This document shows positions 37,325 to 49,171 of a stretch of 64,000 bases of DNA, one piece after another. Numbering within the stretch: position 1 is the stretch's first letter; every line of letters begins with the position of its first letter. The stretch comes from Paramecium sonneborni (Eukaryota > Ciliophora > Oligohymenophorea > Peniculida > Parameciidae). The stretch spans positions 467,562 to 531,561 of the forward strand of contig CAJJDN010000032.1 of NCBI GenBank assembly GCA_905182985.1, read 5' to 3'. The notes beneath the pieces were generated by a model. The model searched no databases. It was not told the DNA's origin and was given only the letters and a program-made list of their open reading frames with translations. The position numbers and the translations under genes are program-made.

Positions 37325-39489
37325 TCATTATTATTATTATTATTGAAATTCTTGTAATGTTTGTTAGTTTTACTCTAAAATCTTTTTCATATAATCGTCA
37401 TCTATTTCTTGATTAACATCTATCATTTAATACTGTTTGTCAATGTCTTCAAAATTATTCTCTTAATTATAACTATGAATATTATTTTCTTCAGTTCCAA
37501 TAAATAAAGCTCTATCTAAATATGCTATGCATTTGAATGTTTCAGGCTTGGTAAATTTAGAAATAACTTTTTTATTTGGATAATCCCAAGTCAGTAATAA
37601 TCCATTTCCAATACTAACTAAATATCCAGTATCTGGAATTACTAATAATTTTTAAATGGGATGATCCAATCCTTAAAAATAAGTTAAAGCTTAATTATTA
37701 TTTAGATTCCATAATCTAATTGTCTTATCATGAGAACCACTGAATAGAATTTTACCATCTAAAGCTAAACATGTAATACTATCTTAATGACCAACAAATG
37801 AATCATCATGTTCATAAGTGAACATATTAATTAAATATATATTACATTTATTACCTGCAGCAATAATTCGTTTTGTTGTTTTATCAAATAAGAGACAAAG
37901 AATTTCATTTCCAAGCGAATCTGCTGTAGATTTTGGATTGGCTAGTAAAGACTATTTTAATTAAGGCATAATGTAACTAGCCATTAATCTTTATTTACGT
38001 TCAAAGATCTCCCAAACATTTATTCTACCATCATAACCACTACTAAACATATATTCTTCGCTATCAAAAGTACAACTTGTTAGAGCACACACAGTATTAT
38101 TATGTTTAGATTTTGCCTTACTTTAATCAATAATCAAAAATGATCCAATTTCAATATTCCATAGTCTTATCTCACCATTGTCATGACCAGTGGCTACCAG
38201 ATTGGCATTTGTTAAATAATGCATACTTGATATTTCATTTTTCTCACCTGTTTCAATAGTTGAAATACAAGACATATCTTTTGAATCCCAAATTCTTATG
38301 GTATTATCTAAAGAAGCTGATACCAATTTCTTTGGTTCAAATTCTTAAGGACAATCAATTCCTAATATTTCAATCACTGGTCCTTTATGTTAATCCAATA
38401 AATTTCCTGTTCTTACACCTCTTTTAATTTTCAAAACATCAATAAATTGTTCAGTATATACAACCAGTGCTTCTAAATGATCTACAAAATTAAATAACAA
38501 AAAATACCTATTAAATCTATTCCTAAGATTTTACATTCATATAATTTGAATTCTAAAACTTATTTATCACTAGAAATGTTCATAAAATATACTCTGCCTT
38601 ATTCATCACATGCAATCAATTCTTAATGAGTTGAACTCCATCTTATTGATGTAAATAAACATTTATGTGGATTTTTATAACTGAAGAATTTACCACCAGA
38701 TTCACCATAACCTAATATTTTTTAATCATAAGCAATAGAAAATATTGCATTATCTTTTTCTACTTCTATTATTTATATAACATGTAATCTATGAAAGGAA
38801 AAGAAGCTTTTTTCTAACTTAACATAAGTCTGTTATTATTAAAGAGTTGGTTAAGAATTCATAAATAAATGTAGGGAACCATCTGTGTCACCTGCATACA
38901 ATTAAAATTATGGCATCTTTACTAAAAATGCTGTAATGTAAGATTGTTAATTCAAAGATTTCTTCATTGAAAAATCATAAATTATTTACACAGTTACAAA
39001 CCATGGATGATACATAAATTCTCGACCACTCTCTTGTTTCCAAATTCGAAGTACTTTATCATTACTTGCTGAAAATAAACTTTCTTAAGCAAATGCAATT
39101 GCCATTATCGATCCAGTGTGACCAAATAATGTTTAGATACATCCTTTTTTTATATCATTTTCCCATAATTTTATTGTACGATCAGCACTTCCTGTAAATA
39201 TATAATAACTGTCAGAAAATTTCTCTATTATTAAACATTTTATCTCTCCTTTATGATTATTTTTATTCTCTACAGGCTTTAAGATTTCATAATCTTTAGA
39301 TTGTAGAAAATGTTTTGTATCAAACCCTTTTTTTCGAAATTACATCATTTATCCATTACTCAAACCAAGTGTAATAGCTTGATCAGAGTAATGATATGCA
39401 GTAATTCTTGTTTGAGGATCTTCTTTAAATTTCGATTTTTTCTCATAAAATAAAGGATCTGTAAACTTCTTTACTCTAATAAATTCCAT
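37325..39489 (-). CDS. WD40-repeat protein, 712 aa
   Basis: One 26-nt intron (38482..38507) leaves 2139 nt. Two beta-propeller regions are apparent: residues ~90-180 with GSADRTIKLWE and SASNDKVLRIWKQ, and ~340-680 with SASLDNTIRIWDSKDMS, TGHDNGEIRLWN, SSGYDGRINVWE and SGSHDKTIRLWN. The GH...SxD...WD signature recurs at least six times, so two seven-bladed propellers may be present. The N-terminus EFIRVKKFTDPLFYEKKSKF and the polyGln end encoded by (TAA)n lie outside the propellers. WD40 propellers are protein-interaction platforms; I cannot assign a named orthologue. Confidence 0.85.
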
Positions 39490-39540
39490 TACTTTATTAT
39501 AAATTAATATAATATTTTTTGTTATTTTATATGATAGATA

Positions 39541-41093
39541 TCATGCAAAGAGCCCCAATAGATCTCTTGGTGTGATATATTTAAGTTTATCTTCATCTTG
39601 AACAAATACAACTTCATGTCTTTCTACTATTCTCTCTAATTAATTTAAATCAAGAGTGTTTGGAACAAGAACAAATTCTTTAGAATGTACTTTTTTAGCA
39701 AGATCAGCCTATTATATAAAATAGAGATGATACATGATTTAATTTCTTGTTAACAATTCCAGCTAAAAGTTTTTTTTAGAAAACAACAGATAATAATTTA
39801 CCATTTTCATAAAGAGGAACAGCAGGATGTGTTTTTAAGAATTCTAAACATTATCCAACAGTGGCTGTAGCTATATCTAAAGGTTAAATTTCATGTAAAT
39901 TGAGATCTGAAATAGGTTTTCCAGCTAATGGATGTTCTGGTTCTTTAAGTTCATCATAAGATATGAATTTATTTTCAATCATCCAAGTTTTACTCAAATG
40001 TTTAGTGATATAATTTCTGATATTATCAGGTAAGATGATGACAATCTAAAATAGAATAGAAGATTATATTACTCTTTGATTTTCTGTGAAGTTTTATGAT
40101 TTAGCCCATTATAAAGCTCCCCAAACAGTAGCACCAGATGAACCACCACATAATAAACCTTCTTGTGATAAGAGTTTCCTAGCCATAAGAAGACTATCAA
40201 GATCTAGAGTTTTAACCCATCCATCAATTTCAGTCTATAAAAATAATAAATTGATTTACTCTATCTAAAACTTTGGGAATGAAATCATATCCAATTCCTT
40301 CAACTTTATAAGTTTTAATATCAGTTTGATTGATTTCTTAAGGCATAGCTAGATCTGATCCATAAGGATCAACAGCAATCACTTTACATGCAGGAACTCT
40401 TTCATGTATTTTTCTACCCACTCCAGTAATGGTACCACCAGTTCCTGTAGATATAATGACAGCATCTAATTTATCATCACAAGCCCATAATATTTCTTCA
40501 GCTGTACCTTCATAATGAGCCAAAGGATTAGATGGATTGGAATATTAATCTAATAATATAACATTAGGATCATCAGCTGCCATTTTCTTAGCAACTTGTA
40601 TTAATGATTCAGGTTCATACCAAGCTGCTTCTGTAGGTGTTCTAATAACCTTAGCTCCTAATCCTGTCAGGACATCTTGTTTTTCTTAAGACATCTTTTC
40701 TGGCATTGTTATAACCAATGGATATCCTCTAACTGCACATGCTAATGCTAATCCTACTCCAGTGTTTCCAGATGTTGCTTCAACAAGAGATTTACCTGGT
40801 CCGAGGCGTCCTTATTTTTCAGCATCTAAAACCATTCTTACACCTATTCTATCTTTTAATGATCCACCAACATTCAAAAATTCACATTTCACCAATACTT
40901 CACATTTAAGACCAAATTCTTTGGGAATTTTATTTAAACGAATCATAGGTGTATGACCTACAGCATCAAGTGCGTCATCGTATATTTTTTTGAATGGAAC
41001 AAACTCTACGTGTGAATGTGGTGTTGGTGCTTATTCTTTTACTTCTCTTTTGTAAGTACATTGAATTGTGTCTTTCGATAAGTCTTGAATCAT
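39541..41093 (-). CDS. CBS: cystathionine beta-synthase
   Basis: Introns 40235..40259, 40046..40072 and 39709..39733 leave 1476 nt, or 491 residues. It condenses serine (or cysteine) with homocysteine to cystathionine using PLP. Evidence: [12 protein letters not shown], the cofactor lysine at about residue 80 in [17 protein letters not shown], the LLDQYSNPSNP loop typical of CBS rather than bacterial cysteine synthase, [10 protein letters not shown] phosphate loop and GIGYDFIP. After the catalytic core a C-terminal region of ~130 residues resembles a CBS (Bateman) pair ([34 protein letters not shown]). The first ~40 residues lack the CxxH heme motif of the human enzyme. Together with the CTH gene it completes transsulfuration to cysteine. 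Confidence 0.92.
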
Positions 41094-41103
41094 TATTTAA
41101 ATA

Positions 41104-41283
41104 TGAATTAATTTTAATCAATTAGAGAAGGCTATGAAGATGTGGGTCATCAATAATATTATCAATAACATGGCTCTATTTTCTCAAATTATCATGATCA
41201 TAAAATTAAATAGCTTCTCTTATGGAAACCTAAACTTTCCAAAGTATTTGGTTAGCATGTGGAAGTGGTGAAATCACACTCAT
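41104..41283 (-). CDS. possible small gene upstream of CBS, model unresolved
   Basis: From ATG 41283 a frame with natural composition (MSVISPLPHANQILWK... FYDHDN ... IDNIIDDPHLHSLLQLIKI) stays open for ~60 codons and then runs into the 5' end of the CBS gene without a TGA. It cannot be joined to CBS by any GT...AG pair I can find, and its own stop would lie 119 nt inside CBS. Alternative splices upstream (to about 41450) also give open frames. It may be a small gene, an unrecognised CBS first exon, or a remnant. Confidence 0.3.
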
Positions 41284-41593
41284 TCTTCAATCTTTATGAG
41301 TAAAAAATAGAATACGATAGAATGTCTACCTATCTTTTTTGAATAAATTGCTGAGGGATAAATACAATATCATTAATATACATTAATTATCAAAAGTTAT
41401 GCTATGCACTTAACTGATGATTCATTGTTACCAGGTTTATGCATATAATTAGCCATGCTTTCTAAACATATGATCAATCTATATCTTCATAAAAGACCAA
41501 TTATTAAATGAGACTGGAATCAAAATCATGAAATTATTAAAGATAAGATTCATGCACGTTTCTGCACTTCAACATATTTATGATTTCATGATA

Positions 41594-44080
41594 TCATAAT
41601 CTTATCAATTTTGTATACTTCCTTTATTCTTTTTACTTTCTATTTGTTCAATTTCTCTAATTCTATTTATACTTCCCCATTATATACTCAATTTACTATC
41701 TTCTAATTTTATTCCTCTCTGCATTAAAGACTAAAATATAAAATTTTTTATCTGATTCCAGAATTCTATGACCTCAAAAAATTAACTTTTTTTTTAATTA
41801 AATTAAAAATTATTGCCAAGTTTATTCATTCATAAAACAAAGTCTTATCACTTATTTATCCTCTGATCTTTAATATATAGTCATTTTTATGTTAATAATG
41901 AGATCATTTTTAATATTGTTGTGTTTGGCAAGATTATCTATAAATATAACATAAGAATTTTTGGTTTAAGAGTCTTTTAAATTCTTGAAAATTCCTAATA
42001 TTATTATAATGTCAAATTAAGAGATCAATGAACTACCCCCACTTAAAGTTAATGTGCCATCATTCCTTTTAAAAACTTATGAAATTCTAGAAGTAATAAA
42101 TTCATATCATTTTTAGAATTCATCACTCTCTCACATTATTGGCTGGAATCATGAGGGAAATGCGTTCATAGTATTCAATACAAATGAATTGGCGTCCAAA
42201 GTCCTAGCCAATTACTTTAAGCACAAAAATTACCCAAGCTTTTTGAGGTTATACTGCTTTTCACAATAGATAGTTGAATATGTACAACTTTAAGAAAACA
42301 AAAAATCAATATGGATAAAGTGAATTCAGACATAAATGGTTTAGACGAGGTCTCAAGTATCATTTCTCAATAATTATGTTCATAGAAGTATGCTCCAGTA
42401 CATCCGCCGAAGAAATTAAGAAGAATCTGAGCATAAAATTGAAACAAAAGACAATAATCAAGAGCTTGACAACTATAAAAAAGAGCATGAAGAGATGAGA
42501 CAAATTGTGAGAGACATTTAAATTACATAAACAAAAATGTAAGCTGATTTCACTACTTCTTCTGAATCTAATGCCACTGTCAGTCGTTCGAATAGCTAAG
42601 TTTTATAAGTAATGTGGTCTTCTATTATTAAAGTGTCTTAATCAAATGCAACAATAGTTCAATAAAAAGTTTGATACAATTTCTTTACTTCTAGCTAAAA
42701 TTGTTTCCAACCTCCCTCAAATTTGTAACAAATCCCACTCATTTTAATAGCTATTTAGATCGGAGACATTCTTAAAAATTCTTATGAAGAACCTTCACCT
42801 GGAAGATCTGAATCCAATTACGTCATACCATATAACNTCATAATCTTATCAATTTTGTATACTTCCTTTATTCTTTTTACTTTCTATTTGTTCAATTTCT
42901 CTAATTCTATTTATACTTCCCCATTATATACTCAATTTACTATCTTCTAATTTTATTCCTCTCTGCATTAAAGACTAAAATATAAAATTTTTTATCTGAT
43001 TCCAGAATTCTATGACCTCAAAAAATTAACTTTTTTTTTAATTAAATTAAAAATTATTGCCAAGTTTATTCATTCATAAAACAAAGTCTTATCACTTATT
43101 TATCCTCTGATCTTTAATATATAGTCATTTTTATGTTAATAATGAGATCATTTTTAATATTGTTGTGTTTGGCAAGATTATCTATAAATATAACATAAGA
43201 ATTTTTGGTTTAAGAGTCTTTTAAATTCTTGAAAATTCCTAATATTATTATAATGTCAAATTAAGAGATCAATGAACTACCCCCACTTAAAGTTAATGTG
43301 CCATCATTCCTTTTAAAAACTTATGAAATTCTAGAAGTAATAAATTCATATCATTTTTAGAATTCATCACTCTCTCACATTATTGGCTGGAATCATGAGG
43401 GAAATGCGTTCATAGTATTCAATACAAATGAATTGGCGTCCAAAGTCCTAGCCAATTACTTTAAGCACAAAAATTACCCAAGCTTTTTGAGGTTATACTG
43501 CTTTTCACAATAGATAGTTGAATATGTACAACTTTAAGAAAACAAAAAATCAATATGGATAAAGTGAATTCAGACATAAATGGTTTAGACGAGGTCTCAA
43601 GTATCATTTCTCAATAATTATGTTCATAGAAGTATGCTCCAGTACATCCGCCGAAGAAATTAAGAAGAATCTGAGCATAAAATTGAAACAAAAGACAATA
43701 ATCAAGAGCTTGACAACTATAAAAAAGAGCATGAAGAGATGAGACAAATTGTGAGAGACATTTAAATTACATAAACAAAAATGTAAGCTGATTTCACTAC
43801 TTCTTCTGAATCTAATGCCACTGTCAGTCGTTCGAATAGCTAAGTTTTATAAGTAATGTGGTCTTCTATTATTAAAGTGTCTTAATCAAATGCAACAATA
43901 GTTCAATAAAAAGTTTGATACAATTTCTTTACTTCTAGCTAAAATTGTTTCCAACCTCCCTCAAATTTGTAACAAATCCCACTCATTTTAATAGCTATTT
44001 AGATCGGAGACATTCTTAAAAATTCTTATGAAGAACCTTCACCTGGAAGATCTGAATCCAATTACGTCATACCATATAAC
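41594..44080. repeat. 1243-bp direct duplication around N 42837 (assembly artefact)
   Basis: 41594..42836 and 42838..44080 appear identical, offset 1244, separated by one N. Each copy holds ~415 nt of spacer plus the first six exons of the heat-shock-factor gene. The left copy (start 42009) is cut off at the N inside exon 6; the right copy (start 43253) is complete. This is interpreted as unmerged contig overlap, not a real tandem gene. Confidence 0.9.
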
Positions 44081-44490
44081 GAAAACAATTAATACAATAC
44101 AATAGGATCACCTTATTCACATTATTAATATAATAGTCCTATCCATTATCTATTCTCAAGATAGAATTAATGTAAAATAATTAAAAATAAAAGAATTTTA
44201 AGAATTCTGTTTTTAGTTTGATCCTAATGTTTTCTCATACAATCGTCAACATCAGTAATAACAATTAGCATTACCTGCTCCTAATATCAATTCTTATTTG
44301 CGTATAATTACATATTTAACATTTAATAGCCAGCAATAACTACTCTTTGTAATCAAGTCTCCAGAATTCCCCATATAGAATAGCAAGTCCATCTCATACA
44401 TCCACAACAGATTCTAAGGATCCAGAAAAAGTAGTTTCTTAATTTACATTTTATAGTTCAGTCTCTATTAACAAGCTTGAAACCAGTTGA
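43253..44490 (+). CDS. HSF: heat-shock transcription factor
   Basis: Eight exons (introns 43337..43360, 43492..43513, 43601..43629, 43853..43877, 43969..43994, 44172..44202, 44302..44329) leave 1053 nt, or 350 residues. The winged-helix HSF DNA-binding domain is at about 14-112: VPSFLLKTYEILENS, IGWNHEGNAFIVF, YFKHKNYPSFLRQLNMYNF, FRHKWFRRG and LKSMLQYIRRR. The two introns inside the domain must both be removed to restore FLRQLNMY. A coiled coil (about 125-230) for trimerisation follows, then a Ser/Asn/Tyr-rich, disordered tail that could activate transcription. HSF trimers bind nGAAn arrays in chaperone genes. The gene's 5' half is duplicated to the left by the assembly. Confidence 0.92.
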
Positions 44491-44856
44491 TATGCTTCTG
44501 AATATTTAATTATTTAATAAATTTATCAATTATTCTTATCATTATTCCTTTGTACATAAAAGCGATTTACCATTTTAATTATTCTTAAAATCTTCTCTTT
44601 CAAACTTATCAACTTGCTCTCATATCCTGACTTCGTTAATCTGTAATAATAAAATACAACTATAATACTCTAAAGTTATACTATTTATATCTAAATTTAT
44701 AATCAATTTCTAATCTCAAGAATATCTAATAAAAGCTTAAAATCACAATAAATATATCTAAATATAATTGAAACAAGTTGATTATCTTAAAATATGTTTA
44801 TACACATATATCAGATTATTTATTATTGATTAGCTTCTAAAAAATTAAATTAAAAT
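44491..44856. other. intergenic, no gene seen
   Basis: About 365 nt of low-complexity AT-rich DNA separating HSF from the next plus-strand gene. No frame or structure of note. Confidence 0.5.
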
Positions 44857-45457
44857 ATGAATCAAATTTCCCAAAACATCCTGGTTCAAAAACTAATCGA
44901 CTATAAACTAAGGTAAATTAGATTAAAATAAATTAAAGAAAGAACAAAAACAAAAGAAAATCGAGTCCTTAATTTTCACCCCCCAAGATGCCAATATCTT
45001 AGAGATAGACATCACTTTCAAATGGTCATGCATATTCGATTCATTAAAAATTGAAATCAATACAAAGTGAAGAGAAAGTATTCATTCCTCAGGCTATACC
45101 ACAGTCCCTGATTTACTTGATCTATTGAGTCAAATGTTCCAAATAATATAATCATATGAACAATAGGCAAGCCATCTCTGGTCCAAAAATATTGAGATGT
45201 TAAAACAAATCAAGATTCCAATTCTGTAAGAAAATGAAGATTTGAAATAAACCATTGAAACTTTAAAATAAAATGATATTCAAAATAGTGTTTATGGTTA
45301 ATTAAAAGAGTATGAATAAATTGAAAAGCCAAAGCCTAAGCTAATTGATTTAAAATATATTAATAGAGACTCAAACTTTTAGGAAGAATTCTTATCAAAA
45401 GTAAATGAATTTAGTCTATCCTGGCGATAAGAAGTGCAATAGCTTAAATAATTATGA
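44857..45457 (+). CDS. unknown coiled-coil protein, 182 aa (splice model uncertain)
   Basis: The model uses ATG 44857 with introns 44913..44938 and 45104..45129, leaving 549 nt. The N-terminal half is Ser/Pro/Lys-rich and probably disordered. The C-terminal half has a Gln/Glu/Lys coiled coil (LWSKNIEMLKQIK, LQENEDLKQTIETLKQND) and ends SLSWRQEVQQLKQL. The second intron begins GTCCCT, unlike its neighbours. A competing reading skips both splices, gives a more hydrophobic pattern (KIESLIFTPQDANIL) and continues in the same frame across one TGA at about 45068. No family recognised. Confidence 0.5.
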
Positions 45458-45935
45458 AAATAATAAATGTCTAATTATATTACAATATCTTGAATTAATA
45501 TTGTTTTTAATTTTCTAATTATTTGAATTGGATGATCTTGAATTAATTTACATCTTGATATTAGAATATTATATATTAAATTAGGCTGTGTATAAATTAA
45601 ATTTCACAACTAAATTTAATTAGAAAAACATTTATAGTAATAGCAGTAGAAAATGATTATTTGTATGGTCTTTTATAATTAACTCACATAAATGGTAATC
45701 TTTTAATAAAATCCTTGAAATCAATATGATATTCAGGAAATTGAGGGATTTAGATGAACATTCCATTTTCAACATAAGGATTTCCTATCATTGTAGAGAA
45801 TTTATTTCCTTATCTCTATTTATGACGAGGATCAGATTTGCATCTTACATAAACTTTTTTGCCTTTTCTTTAGAAATAGCAATGTTCACACATCTTTTTC
45901 AAAGCACTTCTAACTTTCATTATTTAATTATATTA
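45458..45935. other. intergenic; possible N-terminal extension of carboxypeptidase
   Basis: About 480 nt before the carboxypeptidase start. A frame open from ATG 45726 runs in register into that gene, but the residues lack the character of a signal peptide and the later ATG 45936 gives an ideal one. No other gene seen. Confidence 0.45.
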
Positions 45936-47656
45936 ATGATAATTTTATTTTAATTGATTCCAACTTTGTTTTGTTTCAATTACGAAGGTATTATTAATAG
46001 AGATCTTAATCATATAATGAATGAAATAATAAATGGTTCATTACCAGAAGGTAGATTATCTATTAAGGATGTGGAGAATTTATTTACAGAACTTAAAAGT
46101 ATTTCCAATTTTGTCCATTCATAAATAATAGGAGAATCTTATCTTAATAAAACTATTTATTCATATGCATTATGCTCTAATTTTACTAATTAAAAGCCAA
46201 CTATACTCATTACTAGTTTACATCATTCGAGAGAAGTAGCTAGTTTGCAGATGAATATTTATTTATTTCTATATTTATTATGGGAAGTAGAACATGAATA
46301 GAATCCATTTTATATAAATATGATTAATCATAATTGTATCTTGTAATACATTTAATCTAATTTAGGATTGTTCCTTTTGTCAATATTGATGGATATCAAG
46401 AAATAGAGTCTGAATTTAATAAACACAATCTTTAACCTATAACAAGAAAAAATTTAAATAGAACAATTGCTTGTTATCAAACAGATGAATTAGCTGGTAT
46501 TGATCTTAATAGAAATTATGCATATCATTTTGCACACGATAATATTGGCAGTTCTAATGATCCATGTGATGAAACTTACAGAGGAAGTGCAGCATTTTCT
46601 GAAAAGGAAACTTAGGCAATTAAATATGTGGTTCAAAACTTTAATATTAAAATGGCAATGAATTTACATTGTTTTGGAAATTTGTGGGTTTTACCTTATA
46701 GTTATGATAATGAAGAGTTAGATAAAGATGGAGTTCCATATCTTATTTATGAAGACTTTAAACTTAATGGTCATTTTGTAGGGCATTATTAAATCGGGCA
46801 TGCTATTGAATTAGTTAAATATACAGCAAATGGAGAAGCTGCTGATTGGATGCTTTCCTAAGGTATATTTCCTTAATAATGATCAATTTAGGTGTAATTG
46901 CTATTAGCCCAGAATTAGGAGAACAATATTATTCTAATTTTTTTAATAACTTTTATCCTGATTAAGAATAGACAATTAAATTATTGAAAAATTAATTTCC
47001 TCCTTTGATTCACTTTATTAATTATTTACCTTTTCAACCTTTAATCAAATAATTATATTAGTATGATTTGAATGAAGCTCAAAAATTATTAAATAATTAA
47101 ACTTCTAATAAAATATATGTTGTAGATATATAATGTATTAACCATGGTGTAACAAATGGAAATTATCAAAATTTTGTTGTTTCTAATTCTGTTTAACTTA
47201 TTGAAGCATTTTATATTGATCTTAAATATGATCAAATAATTGAAAGGGAAAAAATCCATAATTAATAATTTATAAAAATAAAGATTCAAAACAACACTTT
47301 TTCAACTGATTAATTTCCTCCAAGAAGCCAAATAATTTATATTTTAATTTTCTAAGAAGTGTAAATTGGAAGTGAAGTTAAATTCTATTTCGATCTAAAT
47401 GGAGAAAAACATTCAAACAGTAACACTTTAAATTAATTATTTATTAGCCTTTACTCTAACAAATTTTAATTATGAACTGAAATAATTAAAAATTACCTCA
47501 CTTTATAATTTATTTTATGTAAGCCTCCTTATAATTTTAATCGTCATTTTAGGAATCATAATTGTAAAGAAGAAATCAAAAACTATAAAATAATACCATA
47601 TCACAGAATTAGTAGAATAAAGACCTGAGAATATTGATTTAAATTTATAAAATTGA
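45936..47656 (+). CDS. membrane-anchored M14 metallocarboxypeptidase
   Basis: Four exons (introns 46343..46365, 46863..46891, 47420..47447) leave 1641 nt, or 546 residues. A signal peptide (MIILFQLIPTLFCF) is followed by the M14 catalytic domain: zinc ligands in LHHSREVAS (HxxE) and later NLHCFGNLW; IVPFVNIDGY; the substrate Arg/Asn in GIDLNRNYAY; ANGEAADWM; and the catalytic glutamate in AISPELGE. A beta-rich, transthyretin-like region comes next, then one C-terminal membrane segment (VSLLIILIVILGIIIV) and a ~30-residue cytosolic tail. This is the layout of carboxypeptidase D/M-type enzymes that trim C-terminal residues of secreted or surface peptides. An intron just before PFVNIDGY is needed to keep the frame. 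Confidence 0.9.
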
Positions 47657-47801
47657 TTAAGTAATAACTCAGTAATTTCCCTCTAAAATATATTCGTATA
47701 ATCTATTTATTTTTTATTAATTTTTTATTTCCTGCTTCCCTTAAGTATGTGCACGATTTCCTCCTTTTTATGATTTAAAATTTTATTTTACTTTATTTTT
47801 C

Positions 47802-48714
47802 TCACTACTTAAAGATCTCACTTTTTTATTTTAATACTCTAGTTTAACAAATTTTTTTACTTTCTTCAGCATTTATTAAAGAGAAATAACAATGTTTTAT
47901 TGGCAATTATGATTAATTAATGTTAGTTTGTATTTCAGCTGATTAATTTTATTTAGAACACTCAAATTTTTAATGATCGTAAATTTACTATTTACTGATA
48001 TTGACTTTATAAATCTCCTATTGAGTATTATTTTATTCTTATAAGATTTATATTTAGGTATTTTTTTGTTCCTGCTGTTAAGCTATTTATTGCTTTTAAG
48101 TTTTTTTAATCAAAGTAGATATTGGCATCAAAATTGATGGATCAGAAGAACGCTTCTAAATTAAAGTATTATGGGCCAGGATATATTTAGATTATTAATT
48201 AGAATTTTTGGTTGGTATTACATTTTTTTAAATTACTTTTGGTGCTTTATTTTCTGTATCTCTCTAATTATATAATCTTTATTTATTAATTTTTATTACC
48301 TTTCATAGACTGATTCTTATCTAGTTCTTAAACTATTTGATCCAGGTTTCTCTTGTTGCTTCTATTATGAAATTGTAATATTTTCTTTATCATTAATTTT
48401 CAAAATATTATCTCTCTTAATATTTAATTTTATGTCAAAATTTTCTAGCTTTGGAACAAGAACCTTTAATCTAATTATCAATACTTTCTAAGATTAATAT
48501 GTTGATAAAGTTGTTTTTTTTGCTTCATTTGTTTTAAACTAATGATATTTTTTCATTAGATCTTATCTTGACTATTTTATATCATCCCATTTATTCGAAT
48601 CGTTTACATGTTGAATGGATTCAAAATTTCCTAATGAACTGAAACATTGTTGTGAATTTTATTTCTTCTCTTAGAATAAAATTTTACGCTTAAAACATAA
48701 ATGTCTTTTGCCAT
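47802..48714 (-). CDS. unknown Gln/Asn-rich protein, 289 aa
   Basis: ATG 48714, introns 48668..48687 (20 nt, GAG acceptor) and 48277..48299, stop at 47802-47804; 870 coding nt. No recognisable domain. The protein is rich in Gln, Asn, Lys and Ser, with a Gln-rich helix (KKTQKQQIAQQQEQ) near residue 195. A 21-nt stretch at about 48485 has splice-like ends but is a multiple of three with no stop, and was kept as coding. The gene is convergent with the carboxypeptidase, 145 nt apart. Confidence 0.62.
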
Positions 48715-49171
48715 TTATTCGTTGAAAATTAGAAAAACAATAATAATAAAATTAACAACTATATAAATTTTAATTTTTAATTAGAGATAAAAGACTCTTA
48801 AATAGGCCAAATACCTTTTTCAAATGTATTAATCTTATTCTTTATAATTACTCTAAATCAATAATCATTTTCTTTTAAATAACTAATTTTTTTAATTTCT
48901 CATTTTTAAAGTTTTTATAGATGTGATACTATCTACTTACATAATTTAGAAATATTTATAAAAAAGAGTTTTTTGTCTACTATCTCTTATTAAATATTGC
49001 TCTTAAAATTTTTTAGAAAACATTTGAAAATAAATTAAATGAAATTATGATCTTATTGATTTTTTTTTACATTATTTCTAACATATATTTTAGAGATAAT
49101 TTTATATTATAAATAAAATATATTTAAACAGAGTTAAATCTAAATTATGAACTTTTAAATTCAAAATATTG
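48715..49171. other. intergenic, no gene seen
   Basis: About 450 nt of A/T-only-looking sequence between the start of the minus-strand Gln-rich gene and the decayed coiled-coil gene. The duplicated block begins at 48980. Nothing coding seen. Confidence 0.45.

Noticed and set aside
37326..37345. Simple (TAA/ATT) microsatellite as an independent element
   Set aside because: It is the C-terminal polyGln codons of the minus-strand WD40 gene.
45726..45935. 70-residue N-terminal extension of the carboxypeptidase
   Set aside because: It is in frame but lacks protein-like composition, and ATG 45936 provides a proper signal peptide for a secreted enzyme.
48485..48505. Extra 21-nt intron in the 289-aa gene
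   Set aside because: It is 3n, contains no TGA and keeping it leaves the frame open, so there is no positive reason to splice it.
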